Shown: positions 8,801 to 16,783, counted from the first letter of the stretch. The stretch: DNA of 38,301 nucleotides from Scatosoma sp964504025 (GCA_964504025.1 CAZDCO010000006.1:1-38301), one strand, 5' to 3'. Made by a program: numbers and translations. Notes: a model not told the origin generated them from the letters alone.

Positions 8801-10006
8801 ATGAAAAAAACGGTAGCTTTACTCGTCGGGGCGGCTTGCGTATTCGGCGTGCCTTTCCTGAAAGGAAACGTACGCGCGGCGGCAGCCGAAACGAGATACG
8901 AATGGGCGGCAACGACGGCTATAAACGGGGAAAACGGCTTGGCGGCGCATGCAAAATCGGCGTATTTGATGGATTACGCCTCTCAAACGCCGATTTTTAG
9001 TAAAAATGAACGGCAACGCTTGCCGATTGCAAGTATGTGCAAGATCATGACGTTAATTTTAACTTTTGAAGCGATAGAAGAGGGTGCTTTATCGCTCAAA
9101 GAGGAAATTGCCGTCAGCGAACGAGCGGCGTCTATGGGCGGTTCGCAAGTGTTTTTGGAAGCAAACGGAAAATATAAAACGACCGATTTGATCAAAAGTA
9201 TCGTCGTTTGTTCCGCAAACGACAGTTGCGTTGCCTTAGCCGAACGAATCGCAGGTAGCGAAGAAGTGTTTACGGCAAAAATGAACGATACGGCAAAGCG
9301 GTTGGGCGCGAACGATACGCTCTTTTCCAACTGCACGGGTTTACCGAAAGAACCGCAATACTCCTGCGCGAAAGACGTGGCGATTATGCTAAAAACTTTG
9401 CTTTCACACGAAGAATATTATCGCTACGGCAACGTTTGGACTGATAAATTCACTCACCCGAAAGGGAGATATACGGAAATCACCAACACGAACAAGTTGG
9501 TACGTTTTTACGACGGTTGCGACGGCGGTAAAACGGGCTTTACCAATCAAGCAGGATTTTGTCTCGCGGCAACGGCAAAACGCAAGGATATGCGCGTGAT
9601 TTCCGTCGTAATCGGCGAAGATAGCAGCAAAAACCGTTTCGACGACGTGCGCGGCATGTTCGATTACGCCTTTGCAAACTATTGCGTACAGCCCGTCTTG
9701 GAAGAGGAAAAATCGGCAGACGAAGCCGTACCCGTTTCCGCAGGAAAAACGAAGTCGTTACGAGCCTATCCCGTACGCTCGTCGTACGTGTTCTTACGCC
9801 GAGGTACGGAAGCGGACGTGCGCGTAGAAACGCAATACGACGGTGCGCTCCGTGCTCCGATTGCAAAAGGGGAACGTATCGGTACGGCGATCGTCTATAA
9901 GGACGGCGTGGAGGCGGACAGAGTGCCGCTCGTAGCAGGAAACGACGTGGAAGCCGCCGACTTTTTCGACCGTTTCGGGGACGTTGCACGCGGTTGGAAC
10001 GGCTGA
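8801..10006 (+). CDS. Serine-type D-Ala-D-Ala carboxypeptidase, DacF-like (penicillin-binding protein)
   Basis: Low-molecular-weight PBP (family S11) that removes the terminal D-Ala from peptidoglycan pentapeptides outside the membrane. It has an Ala-rich signal peptide (residues 1-28), the S-x-x-K motif SMCK at 78-81, S-x-N (SAN) at 138-140 and KTG at 244-246. The C-terminal PBP5-type beta domain follows after about 290. The start is the ATG at 8801 behind GGAGGGA; the frame is open nine codons earlier but that form lacks a ribosome site and would bury the signal peptide. In many Bacillota this locus holds a sporulation D,D-carboxypeptidase. A second, shorter paralogue is at 13954. Confidence 0.92.
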   Translation: MKKTVALLVGAACVFGVPFLKGNVRAAAAETRYEWAATTAINGENGLAAHAKSAYLMDYASQTPIFSKNERQRLPIASMCKIMTLILTFEAIEEGALSLKEEIAVSERAASMGGSQVFLEANGKYKTTDLIKSIVVCSANDSCVALAERIAGSEEVFTAKMNDTAKRLGANDTLFSNCTGLPKEPQYSCAKDVAIMLKTLLSHEEYYRYGNVWTDKFTHPKGRYTEITNTNKLVRFYDGCDGGKTGFTNQAGFCLAATAKRKDMRVISVVIGEDSSKNRFDDVRGMFDYAFANYCVQPVLEEEKSADEAVPVSAGKTKSLRAYPVRSSYVFLRRGTEADVRVETQYDGALRAPIAKGERIGTAIVYKDGVEADRVPLVAGNDVEAADFFDRFGDVARGWNG

Positions 10007-10025
10007 TATAAGAAGAATAAAAAGG

Positions 10026-10070
10026 AAAAATCCGTTTTTTATCAAAATTATTGATGAAAAGCGGATTTTT
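10026..10070 (+). terminator. Rho-independent terminator after the D,D-carboxypeptidase
   Basis: Outer arms AAAAATCCG and CGGATTTTT pair perfectly. The inner stem has ATCAA opposite TTGAT, with loop AATTA. The final TTTTT supplies the U-tract. It separates the upstream gene from the lysA promoter. Confidence 0.8.
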
Positions 10071-10094
10071 AGCGTAAAAACAGCCTTTCTATCC

Positions 10095-10123
10095 TTGCAA
10101 TTTTGCGTCGAATTTGATAAAAT
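10095..10123 (+). promoter_or_regulatory. Sigma-A-type promoter of the lysA-scpA-scpB unit
   Basis: TTGCAA (10095-10100), 17-base spacer, TAAAAT (10118-10123), about 35 bases before the lysA ATG. No lysine riboswitch fits in the short leader. Confidence 0.7.
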
Positions 10124-10157
10124 ATATATGATTATTCGGTAAAAGAAGGCGTTGAAT

Positions 10158-11492
10158 ATGAACGAAAGAGATACCTTAAAGATAAACGAACGGGGACATT
10201 TGGAAATCGGCGGTGCGGACTGCGTTGCTTTGGCGCAAAAATTCGGCACGCCCGTATATCTTTTCGACGAGGCGTATATCCGCAAAATGATGGGGGTGTA
10301 CCGCGACGCTTTACGGAACGAATACGGTGAAAACGCGATGGTCTTATACGCGTCCAAAGCCTTTTCCTGTCAGGCGATCTATCGTATTGCCGACGAGGAA
10401 TGTATCGGCGTAGACGTCGTATCGGGCGGCGAATTATACACGGCTTTATCGGCAGGTTTTCCCGCGAATAAAATCTATATGCACGGCAACAATAAATTGC
10501 CGTATGAAATCGAAGAAGCGTTGGACGCCGCCGTCGGTTGTATCGTCGCCGATTCGTATAGCGAGTTAGATTTGATCTCCGCCGCCGCGAAAAAGCGCGG
10601 TATCACGCAAAAGGTACTCCTTAGAATCAATCCCGGAATCGAAGCGCATACGCACGCGTTCGTGCAAACGGCGACGACAGACAGCAAATTCGGCTATTCG
10701 ATTGCCAACGGGGAAGCGGAACGCATTACCGCATACGCTTTACGGAAGGAGAATATCAAACTCGGCGGATATCATTGCCATATCGGCTCGCAAATTTTCG
10801 AAAAGGAATCGTTCGTGCTGGCGATAAAAAAATGTATGCGTTTTGCCGCGGAAATGCGTGAAAAACTCGGTTTTATCCCCGATACGCTCAATATGGGCGG
10901 TGGGTTCGGCGTTTGGTACACGAACGAGGATAAAAAAATCGGCTCGGAGGGCTACGCGGAATACGTTCGCGCGTTAGCGACCGCCGTCAAAGAAAACGCC
11001 GAGTTATACGGATTACCGTTGCCGTATTTGTTGATCGAACCGGGTAGATCGATCGTCGGCGAAGCCGGCGTTACGCTGTATACCGTCGGCGCAATCAAGG
11101 ATATTCCCGGCGTTAAAAAGTACGTAGCCGTAGACGGCGGAATGTTTGACAATCCGCGCTACGCCTTGTATCAATCGAAATATACGGCCGTCCTTGCCAA
11201 CCGCGCGGCGGAAGATGGAACGGAAATCGTAACTTTGGCTGGAAAATGCTGTGAAAGCGGCGATATTATCGCGGCGAACGTTACCTTGCCGAAAGCAAAA
11301 ACAGGGGACATCGTTGCCGTACTTTCCACGGGCGCGTATAACTACTCGATGGCGATGAATTATAACCGCAACAAAATTCCGCCCTGCGTGCTCGTTCACG
11401 AGGGGAACGCGGAATATATCGTAAAACCGCAAACGTATGAAGATCTCGTGCGGAACGACGTTCTGCCGACGCGTTTGCAAAAGAACGACTAA
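10158..11492 (+). CDS. lysA: Diaminopimelate decarboxylase LysA
   Basis: PLP enzyme converting meso-diaminopimelate to L-lysine and CO2, the last step of lysine synthesis. Fold-type III features are all seen: PLP lysine in YASKAFS near residue 67, HCHIGSQIF, the phosphate-binding NMGGGFG, EPGRSIVGEAG, CCESGDI near the active site and the closing YNYSMAMNYN. At 444 residues it is full length. The ATG at 10158 is chosen over a TTG at 10152 because AGAAGG sits eight bases ahead of the ATG. It has its own promoter and is followed after 20 bases by scpA, so amino-acid synthesis and chromosome segregation genes share a transcript here. Confidence 0.95.
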   Translation: MNERDTLKINERGHLEIGGADCVALAQKFGTPVYLFDEAYIRKMMGVYRDALRNEYGENAMVLYASKAFSCQAIYRIADEECIGVDVVSGGELYTALSAGFPANKIYMHGNNKLPYEIEEALDAAVGCIVADSYSELDLISAAAKKRGITQKVLLRINPGIEAHTHAFVQTATTDSKFGYSIANGEAERITAYALRKENIKLGGYHCHIGSQIFEKESFVLAIKKCMRFAAEMREKLGFIPDTLNMGGGFGVWYTNEDKKIGSEGYAEYVRALATAVKENAELYGLPLPYLLIEPGRSIVGEAGVTLYTVGAIKDIPGVKKYVAVDGGMFDNPRYALYQSKYTAVLANRAAEDGTEIVTLAGKCCESGDIIAANVTLPKAKTGDIVAVLSTGAYNYSMAMNYNRNKIPPCVLVHEGNAEYIVKPQTYEDLVRNDVLPTRLQKND

Positions 11493-11512
11493 GCGAAAAA
11501 ACGAGGAGAGCA

Positions 11513-12331
11513 ATGGAAAAAGAGAAATTTACCGTGGAATCGGTCAAAAATTTTGAAACGGAAGTCGATTATACGACCGTCCTTGAAAATTTTGAAGGGC
11601 CGTTAGACTTGTTGTTGTATCTCATCAAAGAGGAAGAAATCGAAATCAAAGATATTTTCGTTTCGCAAGTAACCGAACAATTCCTTTTCTATATGAAGGG
11701 TTTGCCCTACTTGGATATGGAAAAGGCGAGCGAATATTTGAATATCGCGGCGACGATTATCGATATCAAAGCACGTAGTCTCGTGCCGCCGCCCGACGAC
11801 GGTTTCGACGAATATTACGACGAAGATAACGACCCCGAACAAGAGCTTATTCGTGCCTTGGAAGAATATAAAATTATCAAAGAGGAAACGCATAAGCTGA
11901 AAGAACGTGAAACGGTAGGGTACTTTTTCAAAGCCCCCGATAAAGATTTAACTGCCGTTCAGGTGCAGTATAAAGACTTGACGTTAGACGGTTTGGTGGA
12001 CGCGTTCACGAAGATGATGTTGCGTTTGGAAAGCAAAAAACGGGACGCCGCACCGCCGAGAGAAATTCCTAAAGACGTCTATACCGTTCAAGATAAAATC
12101 AAACATATTCGCGAACGGATCACCGCGCAGGAATCGACGGAGTTTGAATCGTTATTCGACGAAAACGCGGATACGCCTGAAATCGTAACGACCTTTCAAG
12201 CGTTGTTGGAGTTGTTAAAGCATCAATTTATCGTGGTGAAACAGGACGAAATGTTTTCTACGATCGTAATAAAGAAGAATCCTAATAGAAGCGAGGACGA
12301 AGAACTTGGAGAAATTGACGAATATAATTGA
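11513..12331 (+). CDS. scpA: Segregation and condensation protein A (kleisin)
   Basis: Kleisin subunit of the SMC-ScpAB condensin that organises the chromosome. The N-terminus carries the kleisin hallmark FEGPLDLLLYLI (about residues 28-39), then the helical linker with IDIKARSLVPPP and a winged-helix C-terminal end near FQALLELLKHQFIVVKQ. The 272 residues are normal, with a slightly long N-terminal lead. The ATG at 11513 follows GAGGAGAG. It overlaps scpB by 26 bases, the usual coupled arrangement. Confidence 0.95.
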   Translation: MEKEKFTVESVKNFETEVDYTTVLENFEGPLDLLLYLIKEEEIEIKDIFVSQVTEQFLFYMKGLPYLDMEKASEYLNIAATIIDIKARSLVPPPDDGFDEYYDEDNDPEQELIRALEEYKIIKEETHKLKERETVGYFFKAPDKDLTAVQVQYKDLTLDGLVDAFTKMMLRLESKKRDAAPPREIPKDVYTVQDKIKHIRERITAQESTEFESLFDENADTPEIVTTFQALLELLKHQFIVVKQDEMFSTIVIKKNPNRSEDEELGEIDEYN

Positions 12332-13016
12332 GGCGATTTTATTCGCCAGCGGCGACGCCGTACCCGTTGATTTGTTGCGTGAGAAATTAGACGTTACGAA
12401 ACGCGATATGGACGCGGCGGTAAGACAATTAGAAAAGAAATATTCGGATGCGTGCGGTATTCGACTGCTGAATTTTAACCACAAATTGCAGCTTGCAACC
12501 AACCCCGATTATAAAGATTTAGTTGCGTTGGCACTGCGCCCGATCCGTGAAAAGGAATTTACGAGAACGGTGTTAGAGTGCGCGGCAATCATTGCCTACA
12601 AACAACCGATCACTCGTTCCGAATTAGAGGCGGTGCGCGGTGTAAACAGCGATTACGCGATTACGACGTTGTTGAACTTGGATATGATTTATCCTTGCGG
12701 TAGAAAGGAAACGGCAGGGAAGCCCGTATTGTATGCCACGACGGACAATTTCTTAAAGCGGTTTAAGCTGAAAACGCTGTCCGAATTGCCCGATTACGAA
12801 GAGCTTATGAAGCGCATTGCGGAATTGAACGCCGTCAACGACGTAGACAGCAATTATCTCTACGAGAAGGACGTCTACGATCCCGAAAACGAAGAAGAGG
12901 ACGAGGGCGAAGGGCAATCGGTTGCGGAAAGCGAAGAAAAGCCCGTGGCAAACGACGGTTTCGAATTGCCCGATTTCTTAAAGGATATCGAAGACGGTAT
13001 CATCAAAATTCAATAA
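12306..13016 (+). CDS. scpB: Segregation and condensation protein B
   Basis: Dimeric winged-helix partner of ScpA. Typical segments are IIEAILFASGDAV at the start, RTVLECAAIIAYKQPITRSELEAVRGVNSD in the second winged helix (about 78-107) and PVLYATTDNFL. An acidic tail (residues 195-225) ends the protein. The start is a TTG at 12306 inside scpA, preceded by GAGGACGAAG; no ATG lies nearby. At 236 residues it is slightly longer than usual because of the acidic tail. A strong hairpin with T-run follows at 13042-13077. Confidence 0.94.
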   Translation: MEKLTNIIEAILFASGDAVPVDLLREKLDVTKRDMDAAVRQLEKKYSDACGIRLLNFNHKLQLATNPDYKDLVALALRPIREKEFTRTVLECAAIIAYKQPITRSELEAVRGVNSDYAITTLLNLDMIYPCGRKETAGKPVLYATTDNFLKRFKLKTLSELPDYEELMKRIAELNAVNDVDSNYLYEKDVYDPENEEEDEGEGQSVAESEEKPVANDGFELPDFLKDIEDGIIKIQ

Positions 13017-13041
13017 TCGAAAAGTACATATTTTTCCCGAA

Positions 13042-13077
13042 CCTGCCCATAGTATCGATATGGGCAGGTCGTTTTTT
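13042..13077 (+). terminator. Perfect 10-bp hairpin with T-run that contains the next gene's start codon
   Basis: Arms CCTGCCCATA (13042-13051) and TATGGGCAGG (13059-13068), a seven-base loop and TTTTTT at 13072-13077. This is a textbook intrinsic terminator after scpB, yet the apparent ATG of the DUF2953-like gene (13060) lies in the right arm. Confidence 0.75.
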
Positions 13078-13614
13078 ATTTCCGCGTTATGGACGCTATT
13101 CGCCGCCTTGCTATTCTTTTTTCCGATCACCGTTCAAACCGATCTCTATTACGACGTCAACGGCAAAAAGGCAGGGTTTGCTATCTATCTTTGCAAAGCG
13201 TTCCGATTGCTCGGCGGGTATATCCAAACCTATCGCGGCGGCGTTGCTTTGCACGTCGGGAAACGAAAGGCGATTCTCGTGCCGTATACGCAAATGGACA
13301 GCGAGCGGAAACGCTTTTCCTTCGTGCGTTCGTTTAAGCTGCTATCCTTTCGCTTAACGACGGAAACGGGCGCGGAATATCTCCTGCCCGTCGCAACGGC
13401 ACATACGCTGTTACGCGTCTATTTTTTAGCGTCGGGTGGCGATAAGGAGAAAATCGAAAACAATCTATGGCTTACCGACGGGGACGTATTGCGCGTTTCT
13501 CTGCATTGTACGATCTATTTTTCGCTGTTTTTGCTGTTTTGCAACTTTTTGAAATTTATTAAGGAGAAAATCAAAGAAATATGGGGGAGAAAAATCAAAA
13601 AATCAATCGTTTAG
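13060..13614 (+). CDS. DUF2953-like membrane protein (YtfI-type)
   Basis: Unknown function. A hydrophobic N-terminal segment (about residues 6-24) is followed by a soluble beta-rich middle and a second hydrophobic helix (about 148-165), ending in a Lys-rich tail. Its place between scpB and ytfJ matches the DUF2953 proteins often found beside GerW-family genes in Clostridia; the assignment rests mostly on this context. At 184 residues it is shorter than many of the family. The only good in-frame ATG (13060) lies in the stem of an apparent terminator and has no clear Shine-Dalgarno sequence; a TTG at 13108 is an alternative but would cut into the first membrane segment. The end overlaps ytfJ by 34 bases. 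Confidence 0.65.
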   Translation: MGRSFFISALWTLFAALLFFFPITVQTDLYYDVNGKKAGFAIYLCKAFRLLGGYIQTYRGGVALHVGKRKAILVPYTQMDSERKRFSFVRSFKLLSFRLTTETGAEYLLPVATAHTLLRVYFLASGGDKEKIENNLWLTDGDVLRVSLHCTIYFSLFLLFCNFLKFIKEKIKEIWGRKIKKSIV

Positions 13615-13961
13615 TCGATTCTTCCGTGGCACACTTAAATCAACTCGCCGACGTCAATACGGTCATCGGCAAGCCGTTTGTTACGGCAAGCGGACGGCAA
13701 ATTATACCCTTTTCCAAAATCACGATGGGCAATCTGTCGGGCGGTGGCGAATACGGCGACGTCAAAGTCGTGAAAGAAGCGGATTCGTTGCCCTTTGCAG
13801 GCGGTAGCGGCGCGGTGATCAGCATGAAGCCGTTGGGCTTTTTGATTGACGACGGAAACGGCTGCCATATTTTACGCATCACCGATGAACCGGTAGACAG
13901 TTTGGTCGAACGCGCAGGCGAAATTATAAAGGACGTTATGGCGAATAAGAACGATGATTAA
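13581..13961 (+). CDS. ytfJ: YtfJ/GerW family sporulation protein
   Basis: Small soluble protein of the GerW/YtfJ family, linked in Bacillus to spore germination; biochemical role unknown. Diagnostic features are the helical lead with LADVNTVIGKPF, the beta segment GRQIIPFSKITMG, a glycine-rich GNLSGGGEYG loop and the FAGGSGAVISMKPLGFLI block. The 126-residue length fits. The ATG at 13581 lies inside the preceding gene; AAGGAG is 14 bases upstream, rather far, so coupling to the upstream gene is likely. The stop overlaps the next gene's start by eight bases. Confidence 0.92.
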   Translation: MGEKNQKINRLVDSSVAHLNQLADVNTVIGKPFVTASGRQIIPFSKITMGNLSGGGEYGDVKVVKEADSLPFAGGSGAVISMKPLGFLIDDGNGCHILRITDEPVDSLVERAGEIIKDVMANKNDD

Positions 13962-15000
13962 AAAACTACTCCGCCGTACCTGCGTATATGCGGCGATATG
14001 CACGCTTATTTGCGTTTTTTCCCTCTCGACGACGAATTGCGTTAGCGCGCAAACGATCTCGGAGGGGAAAGCGGAATGCGTTATGGAAGTCAACAGCCGC
14101 CGAGTGCTTTATCAACGCCGCGGCGACGTGCGGTTGCCTATGGCAAGCACCACGAAAATTGCGACTTGTATAACTGTGATCGAACTATGCGACGATTTGC
14201 AGCGTGAGGTAACCGTTCCGAAAGAAAGCGTGGGCGTAGAGGGTTCTTCCGTCTATTTGCAAGCAGGGGACGTCTATACGGTAGAAGAGTTGTTATACGG
14301 TCTAATGTTGCGGTCGGGGAACGATTGCGCGGAAACGCTCGCACTCTATTGTTGCGGTTCTATCGATCGATTTGCGGCGAAAATGAACGAAACGGCGCAA
14401 AAAGCAGGCGCGCTTGCCACGCATTTTGACAATCCGCACGGCTTGCCGAGTAAAAACCATTATACGACGGCATACGATTTAAGTTTGATTACCTGTTACG
14501 CCATGCAAAACGACGTATTCAGAGAGATCGTATCTACGCAATACTACGCGCCGAGGCATTGGAAGAATAAGAACAAACTCCTGCATTTATACGACGACGC
14601 CGTTGGCGTAAAAACGGGATATACGAAGGAAGCAGGGCGGTGCTTAGTCTCCGCAGCAACGCGCAACGGCATGACGATCGTTACGACGTTGTTGCATTGT
14701 CCTACGACCTACGAACGCTCCATACGTCTACTCGACGACGCGTTCGCCGCCTATCGGCGAGTGAAAGTCCTTTCCAAAGACGAGCCGTTCCGTTTGAAGT
14801 CCGATCGGGGAACGTTGCTCGCGCACGCCAAAGAGGATCGTTATTATCCGCTTTTAGCGGAAGAAGAAGCACTCTTGGAAAGGCGTGCCGTTGCGTACGA
14901 TCGCGACGTTGTCAAGAAAAAAAACGACGATTCCGTCGGGGAATTTTCAATATATCTCGCAAAACGGTTGCTTTTTTCGGGAATTTTATATAAACTATAA
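13954..15000 (+). CDS. D-Ala-D-Ala carboxypeptidase, sporulation-cluster type (DacB/DacF-like)
   Basis: Second S11-family PBP in the window. It has a signal peptide with Lys/Arg start and hydrophobic core (residues 1-32), S-x-x-K as STTK at 65-68, SGN at 121-123 and KTG at 220-222 followed by YT. At 348 residues it has a shorter C-terminal region than the 401-residue paralogue at 8801; the last 30 residues are hydrophobic/basic and may anchor the protein at the membrane. It overlaps ytfJ by eight bases, so it is in the same transcript and probably acts in spore or stationary-phase peptidoglycan processing. That role is inferred from context only. Confidence 0.9.
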   Translation: MIKKLLRRTCVYAAICTLICVFSLSTTNCVSAQTISEGKAECVMEVNSRRVLYQRRGDVRLPMASTTKIATCITVIELCDDLQREVTVPKESVGVEGSSVYLQAGDVYTVEELLYGLMLRSGNDCAETLALYCCGSIDRFAAKMNETAQKAGALATHFDNPHGLPSKNHYTTAYDLSLITCYAMQNDVFREIVSTQYYAPRHWKNKNKLLHLYDDAVGVKTGYTKEAGRCLVSAATRNGMTIVTTLLHCPTTYERSIRLLDDAFAAYRRVKVLSKDEPFRLKSDRGTLLAHAKEDRYYPLLAEEEALLERRAVAYDRDVVKKKNDDSVGEFSIYLAKRLLFSGILYKL

Positions 15001-15031
15001 GATAGAAAATAAACGAACGGAAGTTTTACGA

Positions 15032-15736
15032 ATGAGAATCAATAAATTTTTAGCGGAAAAGGGCGTGGCGAGCAGACGGCACGCCGACGATATGATTACT
15101 GCAGGCAGAGTGCTTATCAACGGCGAACGCGCTACGCTTGGCGCGCAAGTGGAAGAGGGGGATCTCGTCCTCGTGGACGGTACGCCGATCGATACGAGCG
15201 AAACGGTACAAGCGTACTATATCATGAACAAACCGAAGGGAGTCATTTGCAGCGTTGCCGACGATCGCGGTAGAAAAACGGTAATGGACTTGTTACCCGA
15301 CGGAGTGGGAAGAGTATTCCCGATCGGTCGGTTAGACTACGATACGGAAGGGTTGTTGTTACTCACCAACGACGGCGATTTATCCTACCGTTTAACCCAC
15401 CCGAAGAGCGAAATTCCCAAAACCTATCTCGTCAAAGTGGAGGGGACGCTCACGGAAAAGGATCTCAATCCGCTTCGTTCGGGCGTGGAATTGGACGGCG
15501 TTTTGACGAAAAAATGCAAGGCGCATATCGTGGAAACGAACAAAGAATACACGAAAGTGCACATCACCATCACCGAGGGGCGCAACCGCCAAGTTCGTCG
15601 TATGTTTGAGAGCATAGGGCGCACGGTAGCGTTCTTAAAGCGAATCAGTATCGGCAATTTGAAGTTGACGGGCTTGGATCGCGGTGCGGTGCGTCCGCTG
15701 ACGGAAAATGAAATTTTCTACTTGAAAAGCTTATAA
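15032..15736 (+). CDS. rluB: 23S rRNA pseudouridine synthase, RluB family
   Basis: RsuA/RluB-type enzyme making pseudouridine in the peptidyl-transferase region of 23S rRNA. The N-terminal S4 domain (MRINKFLAEKGVASRRHAD) is followed by the catalytic motif GRLDYDTEGLLLLTNDG (Asp nucleophile, about residue 97), KTYLVKVEG, and EGRNRQVRRMFESIG near the C-terminus. At 234 residues it is full length. The frame is open farther upstream but the ATG at 15032, with ACGGAAG ahead, gives the canonical start. It ends before a strong bidirectional terminator. Confidence 0.94.
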   Translation: MRINKFLAEKGVASRRHADDMITAGRVLINGERATLGAQVEEGDLVLVDGTPIDTSETVQAYYIMNKPKGVICSVADDRGRKTVMDLLPDGVGRVFPIGRLDYDTEGLLLLTNDGDLSYRLTHPKSEIPKTYLVKVEGTLTEKDLNPLRSGVELDGVLTKKCKAHIVETNKEYTKVHITITEGRNRQVRRMFESIGRTVAFLKRISIGNLKLTGLDRGAVRPLTENEIFYLKSL

Positions 15737-15739
15737 AGT

Positions 15740-15769
15740 AAAAATCCCCGAACGAATCGGGGATTTTTT
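15740..15769. terminator. Bidirectional terminator between rluB and lexA
   Basis: Perfect stem AAAAATCCCCGA / TCGGGGATTTTT with loop ACGAA; A-run on one side and T-run on the other, so it serves both converging genes. Confidence 0.9.
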
Positions 15770-15785
15770 ATCGACTGTTTATCCG

Positions 15786-16382
15786 TTAGGAGAGGTGCGT
15801 ACGCATCAATCCGACGACTTTACCGAGCACGGACACTTCGTTCGGTTCGAAAACCATATCGTCCAACGCTTCGTTTTCGGGGTGCAAGATGACCTTTCCG
15901 CCGCGACGGAACAAACGCTTTACGGTTGCGGAATCGTCTACGAGTGCCACGACGATTTCACCGTTTTCCGCCGTTTGTTGACGGCGTACGATAATTTTAT
16001 CGCCGTCCATAATGCCTGCGTCGATCATCGACGTACCGCTGACGCGAAGCATAAACAATTCTTCGCCCTTAAATTCGCCGACGGGGAAAGTGTAATAATC
16101 TTCGTAATTTTCATACGCGAAAACGGGTTGACCTGCCGTAACGACACCGACGAGGGGAATGGTTACGCCCGAACCTTTACCCAACGTAACCGAACGTTTT
16201 TTGTTATCCGCTTTATTCAGATAGCCCTTATTTTGCAAACGTTCGATATAGCTGTGTACGGTCGCCGTCGATTTAATTCCGCATTCCTTGCCAATTTCAC
16301 GCACGGAGGGGGTATATCCGTTTTCTTCCGAAAATTTACGGATATAATCCATAACTTTTATCAATTTTTCCTCGTTAATCAT
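15786..16382 (-). CDS. lexA: LexA repressor (SOS regulator)
   Basis: Represses SOS genes and self-cleaves when RecA is activated. The N-terminal winged helix (residues 1-65) has the TPSVREIGKECGIKSTATVHSYI recognition segment. The Ala83-Gly84 cleavage site is in VTAGQP. The catalytic dyad is Ser118 (GTSMID) and Lys155 (ATVKRL). At 198 residues it is standard. The frame is open 58 codons farther upstream, but that part overlaps the promoter; the ATG at 16382 gives the canonical MINEEKL start. It is transcribed divergently from a small Cys-rich protein, with a probable LexA operator over its own -35 box. Confidence 0.95.
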   Translation of the reverse strand: MINEEKLIKVMDYIRKFSEENGYTPSVREIGKECGIKSTATVHSYIERLQNKGYLNKADNKKRSVTLGKGSGVTIPLVGVVTAGQPVFAYENYEDYYTFPVGEFKGEELFMLRVSGTSMIDAGIMDGDKIIVRRQQTAENGEIVVALVDDSATVKRLFRRGGKVILHPENEALDDMVFEPNEVSVLGKVVGLMRTHLS

Positions 16383-16415
16383 AAAAACACCTATCTCGTG
16401 TATATCCTTAACGCT

Positions 16416-16444
16416 ATTATAACATACTTTTTTATAAAAAGCAA
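16416..16444 (-). promoter_or_regulatory. lexA promoter
   Basis: On the minus strand: TTGCTT (16444-16439), 17-base spacer, TATAAT (16421-16416), about 34 bases before the lexA ATG. Confidence 0.75.
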
Positions 16445-16454
16445 ACAAATGTTT
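16443..16454. promoter_or_regulatory. Probable LexA operator (SOS box)
   Basis: Perfectly symmetric half sites AAAC-N4-GTTT, close to the Gram-positive LexA consensus GAAC-N4-GTTC. It abuts and overlaps the lexA -35 element and lies 12 bases upstream of the divergent -35 box, so it could control both genes. Confidence 0.5.
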
Positions 16455-16466
16455 ACGAAAAAACGC

Positions 16467-16494
16467 TTGATTTTTAGAAATTTTATGGTATAAT
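16467..16494 (+). promoter_or_regulatory. Promoter of the small Cys-rich protein
   Basis: TTGATT (16467-16472), 16-base spacer, TATAAT (16489-16494), directly divergent from the lexA promoter. Confidence 0.7.
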
Positions 16495-16526
16495 ATAGGA
16501 AAAGAAAAATTACGGAGGCTGTGGCG

Positions 16527-16727
16527 ATGAAAAAAGAGGGAACGCATCTCGGACAAGAATGTGTTTTATACGATAGGGAGTGTATCGGCTGTTTAGAGTG
16601 TGAAACTTGCGATTTAGATCCGAGAAAGGTGTGCGATAATTGCGGAAAATGTATCGACGTAAAGGACTTCGCTTCTATCAAAATCGATAAGATCTATACC
16701 AACCCTGAAGAATATAACGACAAATAA
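16527..16727 (+). CDS. Small Cys-rich protein, probable metal or Fe-S binder
   Basis: 66 residues with eight cysteines: one isolated near residue 12, then C-x2-C-x2-C-x2-C, and after a short DLDPRK linker C-x2-C-x2-C. The pattern suggests a zinc or iron-sulfur site, but it does not match a standard 2[4Fe-4S] ferredoxin (no CP after the last Cys). The ATG at 16527 follows GGAGG at eight bases; a GTG at 16521 is too close to the ribosome site. It shares a control region with lexA, which hints at a link to the SOS or stress response. I recall similar unnamed proteins in Clostridia but assign no function. Confidence 0.8.
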   Translation: MKKEGTHLGQECVLYDRECIGCLECETCDLDPRKVCDNCGKCIDVKDFASIKIDKIYTNPEEYNDK

Positions 16728-16730
16728 AAA

Positions 16731-16770
16731 TATCACCCCGATGCTTGCGATTCGTCGGGGTGATACTTTT
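16731..16770. terminator. Bidirectional terminator between the Cys-rich gene and hflX
   Basis: Stem TATCACCCCGA (16731-16741) and TCGGGGTGATA (16754-16764), 12-base loop. TTTT follows on the plus strand and an A-rich stretch precedes it, serving the converging hflX. Confidence 0.85.
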
Positions 16771-16783
16771 ATGCGGTTTTGTT

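Noticed and set aside
10007..10157. Lysine riboswitch upstream of lysA
   Set aside because: The 150-base gap is filled by the upstream terminator and the promoter, leaving a leader of under 40 bases, too short for an L-box.
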